A DNA stretch of 64,000 bases from CAWCFV01 sp963794995. GTDB taxonomy: Bacteria > Actinomycetota > Actinomycetes > JACCUZ01. The stretch covers positions 1 to 64,000 of the forward strand of contig CAWCFV010000002.1 in assembly GCA_963794995.1 (NCBI GenBank), written 5' to 3'. The notes beneath the pieces were generated by a model. It was not told where the DNA came from and ran no database searches. It was given only the letters and a program-made list of their open reading frames with translations. Below, in pieces: positions 36,469-45,542 of the stretch. Every line of letters starts with the position of its first letter. The first letter of the stretch is position 1. The translations under genes and the position numbers were made by a program.

Positions 36469-38007
36469 ATGCCACCCCCTCGGACCACCGCCCGGCCCGC
36501 CTTCGGACGGCAGGTGGCGGCCGTCTGCGCGGCGCTGCTCGGCATCACGCTGCTCGTCACCCTGCCCGGCTCCGACCCGGCCCGCGCCGCGACGCAGGAC
36601 GCCTCGCCGTACGGCGTGCTCGCGCTGCGCAGCGGCGACGTCGCCGTGACCCCCCAGCTGACGGAGGGCACCCCCGGGCAGGTCGGCGCCGGCTCGCTCG
36701 GCTACGTCGTGCTCAACGCCTGGGAGCACGCGCGGATCCCGGCGATCCGCGCGGCCTGGCCCGGCGTCAAGGTCCTCGTCTACAAGGACGCCGCCGCCAC
36801 CGTCGCGTACGCGGCGACCACCGGCCCCGACGGGAAGCGCCGGGACAACGCGCTGCTCCCCGCCGGCGTCGGCTACAACTGGGCGCTGGCCAACGCGCCG
36901 TCGTGGTTCCTCCGCGACGGGTCGGGGCAGGCGATCGAGTGGGCGGACTACCGCGGCGTGTGGCCGATGGACGTCGGCAACGCCGACTACCAGCGGACCT
37001 GGCTGGCCAACGTGCGCTCCGAGCTGCAGGCCAACGGCTGGGACGGCGTCATGCTCGACGACACCCTCAGCTACCTGAGCCACCCCACCGTCGGCGGGGT
37101 CACCTCCACCGCGATCCCGGACGACGCCGCGATGCGGCGCAGCATGGGGTCGTTCCTGGACACCGTGGGGACCGGGCTCAGGTCGGCCGGCTTCCTGGCC
37201 GTGCCCAACGTCACCCTGCACTGGCGCACCTGGCGCGAGGTCATCACCGCCTGGACGCCCTCGGTCTCCGGCTGGCTGGTCGAGTACTTCGTCAAGTGGG
37301 GTCTCGGCCCCACGAACGCCCGGATGGGCGGCTCCGACTGGGCGTCCCGGCTGGACATCGTCGAGCTCGCGCAGTCGCTGGGCGGGTTCGCCCTGCCCGT
37401 GACGTACGGCGGGGCGGGGGACCGGGTGCTGCAGACCTACCACCGCGCGTCCTGGCTGCTGGCCTGGAACGGCCGCGCCGGCGCCAGCATCTACGTCCCG
37501 TCCGAGACCGACTCCACGCACCTGCCCCAGGCGCCCCGCTGGACGCTGGGCGCGCCGCAGGCCGCGCGCTACCCGCTCAACGGCGGGAGCGTCTGGCGAC
37601 GTGACTACTCCGGCGGGACGGTGCTGGTGAACACCAGCCAGTCCGCGCAGACCGTCGCGCTCGGGGCCGCCTACGTCACCGACGACGGCGTCCTGGTCGA
37701 CCGGGTGACCCTGCCGCCGGTGTCCGGGGCGGTGCTGCGCTCGAGCGGTGTGGACGCCCCCGGCCTCCCGGCCCCGGAGGTCTCGGTGGCGCTGGCACCG
37801 GTACCCGCCTCGCCGGCCAAGGCCGCCCCGGCGGCGGACCGCTCGACCACGAACAAGAAGGCCAAGGCCAAGGCGAAGGCAAAGGCGGTGCGGACGGGCA
37901 AGGCGTTCAAGGCCGGCCGCAGCGGCCGCGGCGTCAGCGCGACCCGCCTCCGGCTGAAGGTCTCCGACCGACGGGTCGGGTGCGCGGACTCCGTGGTGCG
38001 CTGCTGA
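36469..38007 (+). CDS. GHL15-like putative secreted glycoside hydrolase
   Basis: The protein has a signal peptide (VAAVCAALLGITLLVTLPGSDPARAA) and a barrel-like domain of about 370 residues. Landmarks are VKVLVYKDAAATVAY, GYNWALANAPSWFL, VWPMDVGNADYQRTWLANVR and NGWDGVMLDDTLSYLSHPT, with the acidic DD pair at a strand end. YVPSETDSTHLPQAPR follows. The hallmark GWDGVMLDD and MDVGN are those of the putative hydrolase family GHL15, whose activity is not established. The final 80 residues are Lys/Ala-rich (KAKAKAKAKA), likely to bind anionic polymers. ATG 36469 follows CGGAGC. It probably trims or attaches the polysaccharide made by this locus. Confidence 0.78.
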   Translation: MPPPRTTARPAFGRQVAAVCAALLGITLLVTLPGSDPARAATQDASPYGVLALRSGDVAVTPQLTEGTPGQVGAGSLGYVVLNAWEHARIPAIRAAWPGVKVLVYKDAAATVAYAATTGPDGKRRDNALLPAGVGYNWALANAPSWFLRDGSGQAIEWADYRGVWPMDVGNADYQRTWLANVRSELQANGWDGVMLDDTLSYLSHPTVGGVTSTAIPDDAAMRRSMGSFLDTVGTGLRSAGFLAVPNVTLHWRTWREVITAWTPSVSGWLVEYFVKWGLGPTNARMGGSDWASRLDIVELAQSLGGFALPVTYGGAGDRVLQTYHRASWLLAWNGRAGASIYVPSETDSTHLPQAPRWTLGAPQAARYPLNGGSVWRRDYSGGTVLVNTSQSAQTVALGAAYVTDDGVLVDRVTLPPVSGAVLRSSGVDAPGLPAPEVSVALAPVPASPAKAAPAADRSTTNKKAKAKAKAKAVRTGKAFKAGRSGRGVSATRLRLKVSDRRVGCADSVVRC

Positions 38008-38017
38008 CCGCCGCCAC

Positions 38018-38992
38018 CTAGCCGGAGGTCGGGGTGCTGCCCAGCCGCGCCGCGCGCGCCAGGCTGCGCCGCCGCAGCAGCGGGCCGGCCACCCGGGGGG
38101 CAACCCGCAGCAGGCGGCTCTTGGCCACCAGCTCGCGCTCGGCCGGCGACAGCGCGGCGGCGCGGGACAGCCCGCGGGACGCCGCGGCGTACCGCCCGGC
38201 GAGCAGGTCGGTCTCGGCCTGCTCGACCAGCTCGGCCGGCGTGGGGGACCCGGCCCGCAGGGCCAGGTAGCGCCGCTCCTCGTCGCGCAGGTCGGTGCGC
38301 GCGGCCATCCGCTCCAGCACGAGCCGCTCCGCCGCGAAGACCCCGGCGCGGTCACTGGTCTGCGACACCCGGCTCCGGTTGAACAGCGCCAGCGGCTGCG
38401 GCTGGTGGTGCACCGTCCAGCCGGCGTAGACGGCGCGCAGCCAGAACTCCCAGTCCTCGGCCCGGGGCAGGTCCTCGTCCAGCGGGCCGATCTCGTCGAC
38501 CAGGCGCCGCGGGAAGACCGACATGACCGAGACCCAGTTCTGCTGGAGCAGCGTCAGCCGCTGCGCGGCCGGTGCGGGCAGCGGCCCCCGGTGCCGGGTC
38601 AGCGACGGGTCGATGCCGCCGGGGAACATCCAGTACGCGTTGCTGGTGACGATCCCGCCCGACCGGCGCCACACCGCCAGCGCGGCGGCGAGGTAGCCGG
38701 GCAGCAGCACGTCGTCGGCGTCGACGAACGCGACCAGCTCGCCGCGCGCCTCGGCGATGCCGCGGTTGCGCGCGGCGCCCGGGCCGGCGTTGTCCTGCCG
38801 GACGAGCCGGACCCGCGGGTCGTCGTGCGCCCGCACCACCGCGGAGGTCGCGTCGTCGGACCCGTCGTCGACGACGACGACCTCGAGCTCCCGGTGGGTC
38901 TGCCACAGCAGCGAGGCGACGGTCGCGCCGATGGTGGCACCGGCCCGGTAGGCCGGCACCACGACGCTGACCAGCGGCCCGTCGTCAGCCAT
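38018..38992 (-). CDS. GT2-family glycosyltransferase
   Basis: This GT-A enzyme of 324 residues starts VSVVVPAYRAGATIGATVASLLWQT. It has VVVDDGSDDAT (nucleotide site), the metal motif VDADD in LVAFVDADDVLLPGY and RAEDWEFWLRAVYAGW as acceptor loop with the catalytic acidic residue. The C-terminal ~100 residues are helical and basic. It overlaps the next gene in the minus-strand run (38985) by 8 bases, so it is the last gene of an operon reading from 44342 down. The gene is intact. Confidence 0.88.
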   Translation of the reverse strand: MADDGPLVSVVVPAYRAGATIGATVASLLWQTHRELEVVVVDDGSDDATSAVVRAHDDPRVRLVRQDNAGPGAARNRGIAEARGELVAFVDADDVLLPGYLAAALAVWRRSGGIVTSNAYWMFPGGIDPSLTRHRGPLPAPAAQRLTLLQQNWVSVMSVFPRRLVDEIGPLDEDLPRAEDWEFWLRAVYAGWTVHHQPQPLALFNRSRVSQTSDRAGVFAAERLVLERMAARTDLRDEERRYLALRAGSPTPAELVEQAETDLLAGRYAAASRGLSRAAALSPAERELVAKSRLLRVAPRVAGPLLRRRSLARAARLGSTPTSG

Positions 38993-40109
38993 GCCGGGTC
39001 CGGCGCGCGGCGAGCACCTGGGCGTAGACGTCGAGGGTGGCGGCGGTGGACCGGTCGAGGTCGTAGCGCTCGGTCGCGGCGGCCCGGTTCGCGGCCTCCT
39101 CCGTCGTGCGCACGTCGGCCGAGGTGAGGCGGTGCGCCACGGCGGCGGCCAGGTCGGGCAGCCGTCCGGCGGGGACCACCGCCCCGTGGTCGCGCAGCAC
39201 CGGTGGCAGCCCGTCGACGTCGAAGGCGACCACGCTGCGCCCGCAGGCCATCGCCTCCAGCGGCGCCAGCGCCATGCCCTCCCAGCGGGACGGCACGACG
39301 ACCACGTCGGCCGCGGCGTACCAGGGGTCGGGGTCGGCGTGCCCGACCAGCGCGACGCCGGGGACGTCCAGCGCCGCCAGCGAGGCCGTCAGCGGTCCGT
39401 CGCCGACCAGGACCAGCCGGGCGCCCGGCACCTCGCGGAGCACCTCGGGCCAGGCGGCCAGCAGCAGGTCCTGCCCCTTGGCCTCGCTGAGGCGTCCCAC
39501 GCACACGGCCAGCGGCGCGTCCGGGGCGACCCCCAGCCGCGCCCGTGCCCGGGACCGGTCGTCCGGCGAGGGCCGGAAACGGGTCAGGTCGACGCCGTTC
39601 TCGGCGACCTCCCAGGTGGCCCGGACCCCGGCCCGGGCGCCGGTGCGGCGCTCGTCCTCGCTCACGCACAGGACGCAGTCGCACCAGCGCGGGGCGGCCC
39701 GCTCCCAGCCGAGCACGGCCCGGCGCAGCGGCCCGCCGGCCGCGTGGAACGACCAGCCGTGCGGGGTGTAGACGGTGGGCACCCGGCCGCGCAGCACCAG
39801 GCGGCCGACCAGCCCGGCCTTGGCGCTGTGCAGGTGCACCAGGTCGGGTCGCACCGACCGGGCGATCCGGCGCAGCCGCAGCGCCTCGCCCGGGACGTGC
39901 GGCCCGGGGGACCGGGTGGCCGGCCAGGCGACCACCGTGGCGCCGGCGTCGGCGGCCGGCCCGGCGAGCCCCGGACCCGGCGGGCAGGCGAGGGTGACCG
40001 GCCAGCCGCGGGCCCGCTGGGCCCGGACCAGCCCCAGCACCACGTGGCCGACGCCGCCCTCGACCGGCTGGGACACGTGCAGCACGTGCGGCGACCCGGC
40101 CGGGCTCAC
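38985..40109 (-). CDS. GT4-family glycosyltransferase
   Basis: The protein of 374 residues has the GT-B fold: HVLHVSQPVEGGVGHVVLGLVRAQ, LVHLHSAKAGLVGRL, VPTVYTPHGWSFH, ENGVDLTRFRP and CVGRLSEAKGQDLLLAAWPEVL. The donor site is VVVPSRWEGMALAPLEAMACGRSVVAFD, with E-x7-E. GTG 40109 overlaps the stop of the Wzz-like gene as GTGA. The HGW element and the loop before it are typical of capsular GT4 enzymes. No frameshift is seen. Confidence 0.9.
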   Translation of the reverse strand: MSPAGSPHVLHVSQPVEGGVGHVVLGLVRAQRARGWPVTLACPPGPGLAGPAADAGATVVAWPATRSPGPHVPGEALRLRRIARSVRPDLVHLHSAKAGLVGRLVLRGRVPTVYTPHGWSFHAAGGPLRRAVLGWERAAPRWCDCVLCVSEDERRTGARAGVRATWEVAENGVDLTRFRPSPDDRSRARARLGVAPDAPLAVCVGRLSEAKGQDLLLAAWPEVLREVPGARLVLVGDGPLTASLAALDVPGVALVGHADPDPWYAAADVVVVPSRWEGMALAPLEAMACGRSVVAFDVDGLPPVLRDHGAVVPAGRLPDLAAAVAHRLTSADVRTTEEAANRAAATERYDLDRSTAATLDVYAQVLAARRTRHG

Positions 40110-40699
40110 CGTCGCCGTTTGCTGGACTGGGCCACGGTCGGCGCGTCGCGGATGACCGCGGCGGCGACGGCGAGCAGCAGCCCGATGACGACGGCAGCGA
40201 ACAGGATCACCGAGACCTGCGGCGACGTGGGCGCGCTGGGCAGCCCGGGGGCGCCGAACACCCGGATCGACACCTGCGACGCGGGCGCGACGGCACCGGT
40301 GCGGGCCTCGTCCTGCAGTGCCGTGACGAAGGCGGCGGCGGTCGCCTCGGCCGTCTCCGGCGAGGTCGCCGTCGCGTCCAGCTTGAGGATCAGCGGGGTG
40401 TCCCGGAAGGTGCGGACCGTGGTCGCGCCGACGTCCCCCCCGACCAGGGTGCGGACCCGGGCCCGCACGTCGGTGGAGCGGGCCAGCTCGGCGTAGAGCG
40501 GGGCCACGTTGGCCAGCTGCCCGAAGCTGTCGATGCTCACGTTGGTGCGGCCCGGGACGATGCCGACCGTGGCCGTGGAGACGTAGCTGCGCGGCGTCGT
40601 GGCGATGAGCAGGGCGGCCGCCGTGAGCACCAGCGCCAGGACGGCCACGGCCGTGGTCCACCGGCGCCGCACGGACCCGAGCATGTCGACGAGCGTCAC
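40106..40699 (-). CDS. Wzz/chain-length-determinant-like membrane protein
   Basis: The 197-residue protein has an N-terminal membrane segment (VAVLALVLTAAALLIATT), a periplasm-facing middle (YVSTATVGIVPGRTNVSIDSFG, YAELARSTDVRARVRTLVGG) and a C-terminal membrane segment (VSVILFAAVVIGLLLAVAAAV). This is the layout of Wzz/CapA-type co-polymerases, which set polysaccharide length. It lacks the Wzc-type tyrosine kinase domain, as in CapA-only arrangements. The start is taken at GTG 40699 with AGGGG upstream; GTG 40723 is an alternative. A 37-base gap separates it from the upstream glycosyltransferase stop. It is coupled to the following GT4. Confidence 0.8.
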   Translation of the reverse strand: MTLVDMLGSVRRRWTTAVAVLALVLTAAALLIATTPRSYVSTATVGIVPGRTNVSIDSFGQLANVAPLYAELARSTDVRARVRTLVGGDVGATTVRTFRDTPLILKLDATATSPETAEATAAAFVTALQDEARTGAVAPASQVSIRVFGAPGLPSAPTSPQVSVILFAAVVIGLLLAVAAAVIRDAPTVAQSSKRRR

Positions 40700-40736
40700 G
40701 CGGCCGCCGGCCCCTGGACGCACCGTGGCAGACGAG

Positions 40737-41804
40737 TCACGCCGGGATCCCCTCCGCAAGACGACGGTAGAGGTCGAGGTAGCCCTCGACCATGCGGTGC
40801 TCAGAGTACGGTCCGACCGCCTCGAGACCGGCGCCGACGAGCCGCGCGGCGAGTCCGGTGTCGTCCAGCACCCGGCGGACGCCGGCGGCGAGCGACTCCG
40901 CGGTCGGCGCGCACACGAGCGCCGCGCCGCTCTCGGACACCAGCTCGCGGACGCCGGGGACGTCGGTGGTGACGACGGGCACGCGCGCCGCGAGCGCCTC
41001 GAGCAGGGTGAGGGGCAGGCCCTCGCCGCGCGAGCACAGGAGCACGGCGTCGAGGGCGCCGAGCAGCGCCGAGACGTCGTCGCGCAGGCCGGTGAGGACC
41101 ACCCGGTCCGCGACCCCCAGCGAGCGCGCGAGCCCGGCGAGCGCGTCCCGCTCCGGTCCGGCGCCGACCACCAGCAGGGTCACCCCGGGCAGCCGCGCGA
41201 CCGCGCGCACCGCCAGGTCGTGTCGCTTGAGCGGCACCAGCCGGCCGACCGACGCCACCACCTCGGCGGTCGGGTCCAGCCCGAGCTCGCGCCGGAGGCC
41301 GATCCGCGACAGCGCGGGCGCTGCGGGGCGCACGCCGTTGAGCACGGTGCGGTGGACGGCGGAGCCGGCCTCGCTGAGCGCCTGCCGCACGGCCGGCCCG
41401 CACGCGACCACCTCGGGCCCGGCCCAGCGCAGCAGCCGGGCGGCGGAGCGGTACGGTCGGCCTCGACGCCGTGGACGGTCACCAGCGTCGGCGGGCCGCC
41501 GGCCGCGCCAGGTCGGGAGCGCCGCGAGGAGGGCCATCGTCGGGTTGTGGCAGTGCACGACGTCCGGCCGGGCCGAGCGCACGGCACGGTGCAGCGCCAC
41601 GGTGCCGGACAGCAGCCTGCCCGGGCGCTGCTCGACGAGCGGGAGCGGGTGCACCCGTACCGCGTCGAACGCGTCGGACCACGGGCCGGGGGCGGCGGCG
41701 ACCTCGGTGTGCACCCCCCGGCCGGCCAGCGCGGTGACCAGGGTGTGCACGACCGTCTCGGCGCCGCCGCGGCGCAGCTCCTGGACCACCTGCAGGACCC
41801 GCAT
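40737..41804 (-). CDS. GT4-family glycosyltransferase with a short locally shifted stretch
   Basis: The protein of 355 residues starts MRVLQVVQELRRGGAETVVHTLV, followed by VVHCHNPTMALLAALPTW. The donor domain has SVGRLVPLKRHDLAVRAVARL, GAGPERDALAGLARSLGV, VLLCSRGEGLPLTLLEALAARVPVVTTD. In the middle (about 41455-41505) about 13 codons are read out of frame. The correct frame gives GPPTLVTVHGVEADR, the normal VHG motif. Two compensating indels flank this stretch, so the protein is otherwise continuous. ATG 41804 overlaps the polymerase stop (ATGA). Confidence 0.85.
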   Translation of the reverse strand: MRVLQVVQELRRGGAETVVHTLVTALAGRGVHTEVAAAPGPWSDAFDAVRVHPLPLVEQRPGRLLSGTVALHRAVRSARPDVVHCHNPTMALLAALPTWRGRRPADAGDRPRRRGRPYRSAARLLRWAGPEVVACGPAVRQALSEAGSAVHRTVLNGVRPAAPALSRIGLRRELGLDPTAEVVASVGRLVPLKRHDLAVRAVARLPGVTLLVVGAGPERDALAGLARSLGVADRVVLTGLRDDVSALLGALDAVLLCSRGEGLPLTLLEALAARVPVVTTDVPGVRELVSESGAALVCAPTAESLAAGVRRVLDDTGLAARLVGAGLEAVGPYSEHRMVEGYLDLYRRLAEGIPA

Positions 41805-43172
41805 CAGCAGCAGCCGCCGGTCGGCTCGCCCGGGTCGCGGGCGTCGGCCTGGGGCCGTCGGGCGGCCAGCGCGACGGCGAGCCCGGCCAGCAGCCACAGC
41901 GGCGGGCTGTACTCCTGGTTGGTGAAGGTCACGGCGATCACCGCGACCAGCAGGCTGGTCCGGACCGCCGCCGCGGCGCCCTGCAGCGGATCCGGCAGCG
42001 CCGGGTCGGTCCGCAGCGCGCTGAGCCGGGCCCAGCTCGTGCCCAGCACGGCGAGCAGCACCAGCAGGGCCGGCAGGCCCATCTCGGCCAGCACGCCGAG
42101 GTAGGTGTTGTGGGTGACCGCGAGCGCGAACGCGCCGGCCGGGGTGTCGGTGCCGTCGCGGTAGAAGGTCCCGAACATCCCCGGCCCGATCCCGAGCAGC
42201 GGGTTGTCCTGGCTGAGCTCCAGCGCGAGGCGCCACCCGGACAGCCGCGAGGTCACGTTGTAGCTGGCGATGACCTCCTTGCGGGTCAGTGCCTCGGTGA
42301 CCAGCGGCAGCAGGGCGAGGCCGGCCACGACCACGACCCCCAGCCCGCCGGCCAGCAGCGCGACGAGCCCGCGACGGTGCCGCGGCTCGGTGGCGAGGTG
42401 CCACCCGGCGCCGGCCGCGAGCGCCACCACCGCACCGCGGGACAGCGTGAGCAGCACGCTGACCGCGAGCAGCCCGACGCAGACCAGGGCCACCGTGCGG
42501 GCCCGCGCCGACGTCGTGGCCCGCCCGCCCAGGTAGACCGCCATCGGCAGGGCCACCGCCATGAGGACGGCGAAGTCGTTGGGGTCGGCGGTGTCGGTGC
42601 GCAGCAGCGTCGTCTCGCCGGTCACGAACATCGCGAGCGCGGGCACCGTCACGGCGGCGGTCACCGTGGTCCAGGCCCAGAGCACGGTGCGCACCCGCCC
42701 GGCGCCGAACTCGCCGACCGTGACGAGCAGCACCACGGCGCCGACCAGCCGACCCGCCACGGCGAGCGAGCTCGCGGGGTCGGACGACGCGGCGGCCGAC
42801 AGCAGGGCCAGGCAGCCCAGCCCCAGCCCGAGCAGGTAGGTCTGGTCGCCGCGGAACCGGTGCCGGGTGAGCAGGGCGTGGCCGAGCACCGCGACGACGG
42901 CGTAGAAGGTCGCCACCCGGGTCAGGCCGACCGGCGCCAGCGTCCCCGGCAGGGTCACCGCCGCCTCCAGCGGCCCCGCTGCGACGAGGGCGAGCATCGG
43001 GAGCGACCGGCCAGCGCAGGCCGGCGCCCAGCGCCAGCAGCATGGCCGTCGAGAGCAGTGCCAGCGCCGGGCTGACCGAGATCGCGGCACCTGCCCCCAG
43101 CGCGATGAGGGCGGTCGCTGCGACCGTGCGGGCGCCGGGCCGGCCGACCTCCCGGGCGGTGGTGGTCGTCAC
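41804..43172 (-). CDS. O-antigen ligase / Wzy-type polymerase, one frameshift
   Basis: This is a polytopic membrane protein of about 455 residues. It has roughly eleven membrane helices and the Wzy_C signature: LSGWRLALELSQDNPLLGIGPGMFG followed by THNTYLGVLAEMGLPALLVLL. Such proteins polymerise or ligate undecaprenyl-linked repeat units on the outer face of the membrane. GTG 43172 (VTTTTAREVG) begins the first helix (ALIALGAGAAISV). A shift near 43010 separates it from SLPMLALVAAGPLEAAVTLP. It is coupled at both ends to glycosyltransferase genes by GTGA and ATGA overlaps. In this locus it is the obvious Wzy. Confidence 0.85.
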
Positions 43173-44342
43173 GCGCTGCCGGCGGCGTCGGCGCCGGCCC
43201 GGCCGGCTCCGGCCGGGCCGCCGGTCCGCGCGGGGCGGCCGGCCGTCAGGGCGGCGTACTCGGTGTGCCACAGGTCCAGGGAGTGCGCGAAGCTGCGGCC
43301 CTCGGCCAGCCGCCGGCCCTCGGCCGCGCGCCGCTCCGCCTCCGGGGCGTCCTGCAGGGCGTGGGTCAGGGCGGCCGCCAGCGCGGCCGGGTCGCCCGGC
43401 GGGACGAGCCACCCGGTACGCCCGTCGACCACGACCTCGGGGATGCCGCCGACGGTGGTCGCGACCACCGGGCGCCCGTGGGCCAGCGCCTCGAGCACCA
43501 CGTTGGGCAGGCCCTCGCTGGTGGACGGGACCACCACGACCCGGGCCTCGGCCATCGCCTCGGCCACCGGCCGCGCGTCGCCGACCAGGACGGCGTCCTG
43601 CAGACCCTGCTCGCGCACCGTGGCCGCCACCTCGGCCCGGGTGCGCACCTCCTCGGGCAGGGCAGCCGGGCCGGCCAGCAGGAAGCGCGCGGCCGGGACC
43701 GCCCGCAGCACCTCCGGGACCGCCTGCAGCAGGACGGCGTGGCCCTTGCGCGGGTCGTACCGGCCCAGCAGCAGGACGTCCGGCCGGTCCGGCAGCGGCG
43801 GGACGCTCGCCGGGCGGCTGCACCGCCAGCGGGACGGTGGCCGTGGTGCCCGGCCGGGCACCCCGGCGCACCGCGGCGTCGGTCACGGCCCCGGCGCAGC
43901 CGACGACGCGGTCGGCCAGCCGGAAGTTGAGCCGGTCGGCGGCCCGCAGCACCGGCCCCTTCCACTCCTCCAGCGCGACCTCGGCCATCAGCGTGTGCCG
44001 CACCCCGGCCAGCCGCGCCGCCAGCGGGCCCCACAGGCCCGGCGTGTGGGTCCAGGTGTGCAGGACGTCGGGGCGGGCCCGTCGCAAAGCGGCGACCAGC
44101 CGGCCGAGGAACAGCAGGTCGACGGCGTGCCGCTTGCCCAGGTCCTCGGTCGGGACCACGGCCCGGAAGTCCGCGGCCAGCGGGCCGTCGCGGACCAGCA
44201 GCACCCGGTGGTCGACCTCGGCGGCCCGTGGCTCGCGCAGCAGCGCCAGCAGCTGCAGCTCGGCGCCGCCGACCCCGGCCCCGACCAGGTGGACGACCCG
44301 GGTGCGACGCGTCGGCCGACCCTCTGCCCCCGGCGCCGCCAT
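43169..44342 (-). CDS. GT4-family glycosyltransferase, one frameshift
   Basis: From ATG 44342 the protein reads RVVHLVGAGVGGAELQLLALLRE, DVLHTWTHTPGLWGPLAARLAG and RLADRVVGCAGAVTDAAV. Near 43820 the frame changes to VLLLGRYDPRKGHAVLLQAVPEVL, ARVVVVPSTSEGLPNVVLEALAHGRPVVATTVGGIPEVV and the end GRAGADAAGSA. About 390 residues in total. The donor segment has the usual E-x7-E. It is the first gene of the minus-strand run ending at 38018, and its promoter region is the 48-base gap to the divergent gene at 44391. Confidence 0.83.
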
Positions 44343-44390
44343 GAGCCGGATCCTACCGGCGGGCCAGCGGCGCTCCGTTAGGCTCGGACG

Positions 44391-45542
44391 ATGACGGCGG
44401 TGGCTGTGGCACTCGCCCAGCCGCCGCTCGCCGAGGGCAACGCCCCCGGTCGCTGCGGGCTGGCGCTGCTGCGCGGCCTGGCCGCCCACGGCGTCGACGT
44501 GCGGGCGGTCGCCGCCGCGCGGACGTTCGCCGGTGCGCCCGCGCAGCCCGACGAGGTGGCAGCCGACCTGCCGGTGCGGGTGGTGCGGCAGCCGATGGAC
44601 GTCGCGACCGGCGTCGCGGCGCGCGCCCGGCGGGCCGCCCGCGGCTGGCAGCGGCCCCGCGGCGGTCTGTCCGGCGGTCCGTACGACGACGCGGTGTCCG
44701 CGGCGGCCCGCGACGCCGGGCTGCTGCACCTCGAGGAGCTCGAGACCGGGTGGAGCGGGGCGGGCAGCGACGTGCCGCGCGTGCTGCACGTCCACTACCT
44801 GACCCCGCTGGACCGTGACCCGGGGCCGTGGGGTCGCCGGCAGTGGCGGGAGTACGCGGAGTTCTCGGCCGCCGAGCGCCGCCTCGCGCGGGCCCACCGC
44901 TGGCTGGTCGCGAGCGCCCCGAGCGTGGCCGACGGGCTGCGGACGCTGGCGCCGGGCGCCCGGGTCGTCGAGCTGCCGCTGCCCCTCGACGGCGCCGGCT
45001 ACCCGGTCGCGGCACTGGACCGGCCGGTGGCCGGGCTGCTGGGCACCTTGTCCTGGCCGCCCACGGCCGACGCGGTCGACCGGCTGCTCACCCGGGTGTG
45101 GCCGCGGGTCCGCGCCGGGGCGCCGGACGCGTCGCTGGAGCTGGCCGGCCGGGGGACGGCCGCGGTGCGGACGGCCGACCCGTCGGTGCGCGTGGTCGGC
45201 GAGGTGCCCGAGGCGGCGGCGTTCCTCGCGGGGCTCTCGGTGCTGCTGTACCCCCTGGGCCGGGGCAGCGGCGCCAAGGTCAAGGTGCTGGAGGCGATGG
45301 CCTGCGGCGTGCCGGTGGTGACGACGACGGCAGGGGCCGACGGGGCCCCGCGCTCCGACGGCCTGCTCGTCGTCGACGACGAGGACGCCCTGGTGGCCGC
45401 GGCGGCGGAGCTGCTGCGCGACCCGCAGGCCCGTCGTCAGCGCGGGGCCGCCGCCCGCCGCGACCTGCTGGAGCGGCACGCCCCGCTGCCGGCCACCGCG
45501 GGGCTGCTCGACGTCTACGCCGAGATGGTGCGCACCGCGTGA
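44391..45542 (+). CDS. GT4-like glycosyltransferase
   Basis: The 383-residue protein has a GT-B fold. It starts VAVALAQPPLAEGNAPGRCGLALLRGLA and has VPRVLHVHYLTPLDRD, HRWLVASAPSVADGLRTLAPGARVVELPLPLD. The donor domain is GLLGTLSWPPTADAVDRLLTRVWPRV and LLYPLGRGSGAKVKVLEAMACGVPVVTTTAGADG. The G-S-G-A-K-V-K-V-L-E pattern is that of the Glyco_trans_1_4 group (TuaC/PelF-like). It overlaps the next gene by GTGA. No frameshift is present. Confidence 0.87.
   Translation: MTAVAVALAQPPLAEGNAPGRCGLALLRGLAAHGVDVRAVAAARTFAGAPAQPDEVAADLPVRVVRQPMDVATGVAARARRAARGWQRPRGGLSGGPYDDAVSAAARDAGLLHLEELETGWSGAGSDVPRVLHVHYLTPLDRDPGPWGRRQWREYAEFSAAERRLARAHRWLVASAPSVADGLRTLAPGARVVELPLPLDGAGYPVAALDRPVAGLLGTLSWPPTADAVDRLLTRVWPRVRAGAPDASLELAGRGTAAVRTADPSVRVVGEVPEAAAFLAGLSVLLYPLGRGSGAKVKVLEAMACGVPVVTTTAGADGAPRSDGLLVVDDEDALVAAAAELLRDPQARRQRGAAARRDLLERHAPLPATAGLLDVYAEMVRTA

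Noticed and set aside
40737..45479. Very long minus-strand frame of 1580 codons
   Set aside because: It is a string of three separate genes (two GT4 enzymes and the polymerase N-terminus) plus antisense stretches joined by high GC and frameshifts. Overlapping starts and stops show the real genes.
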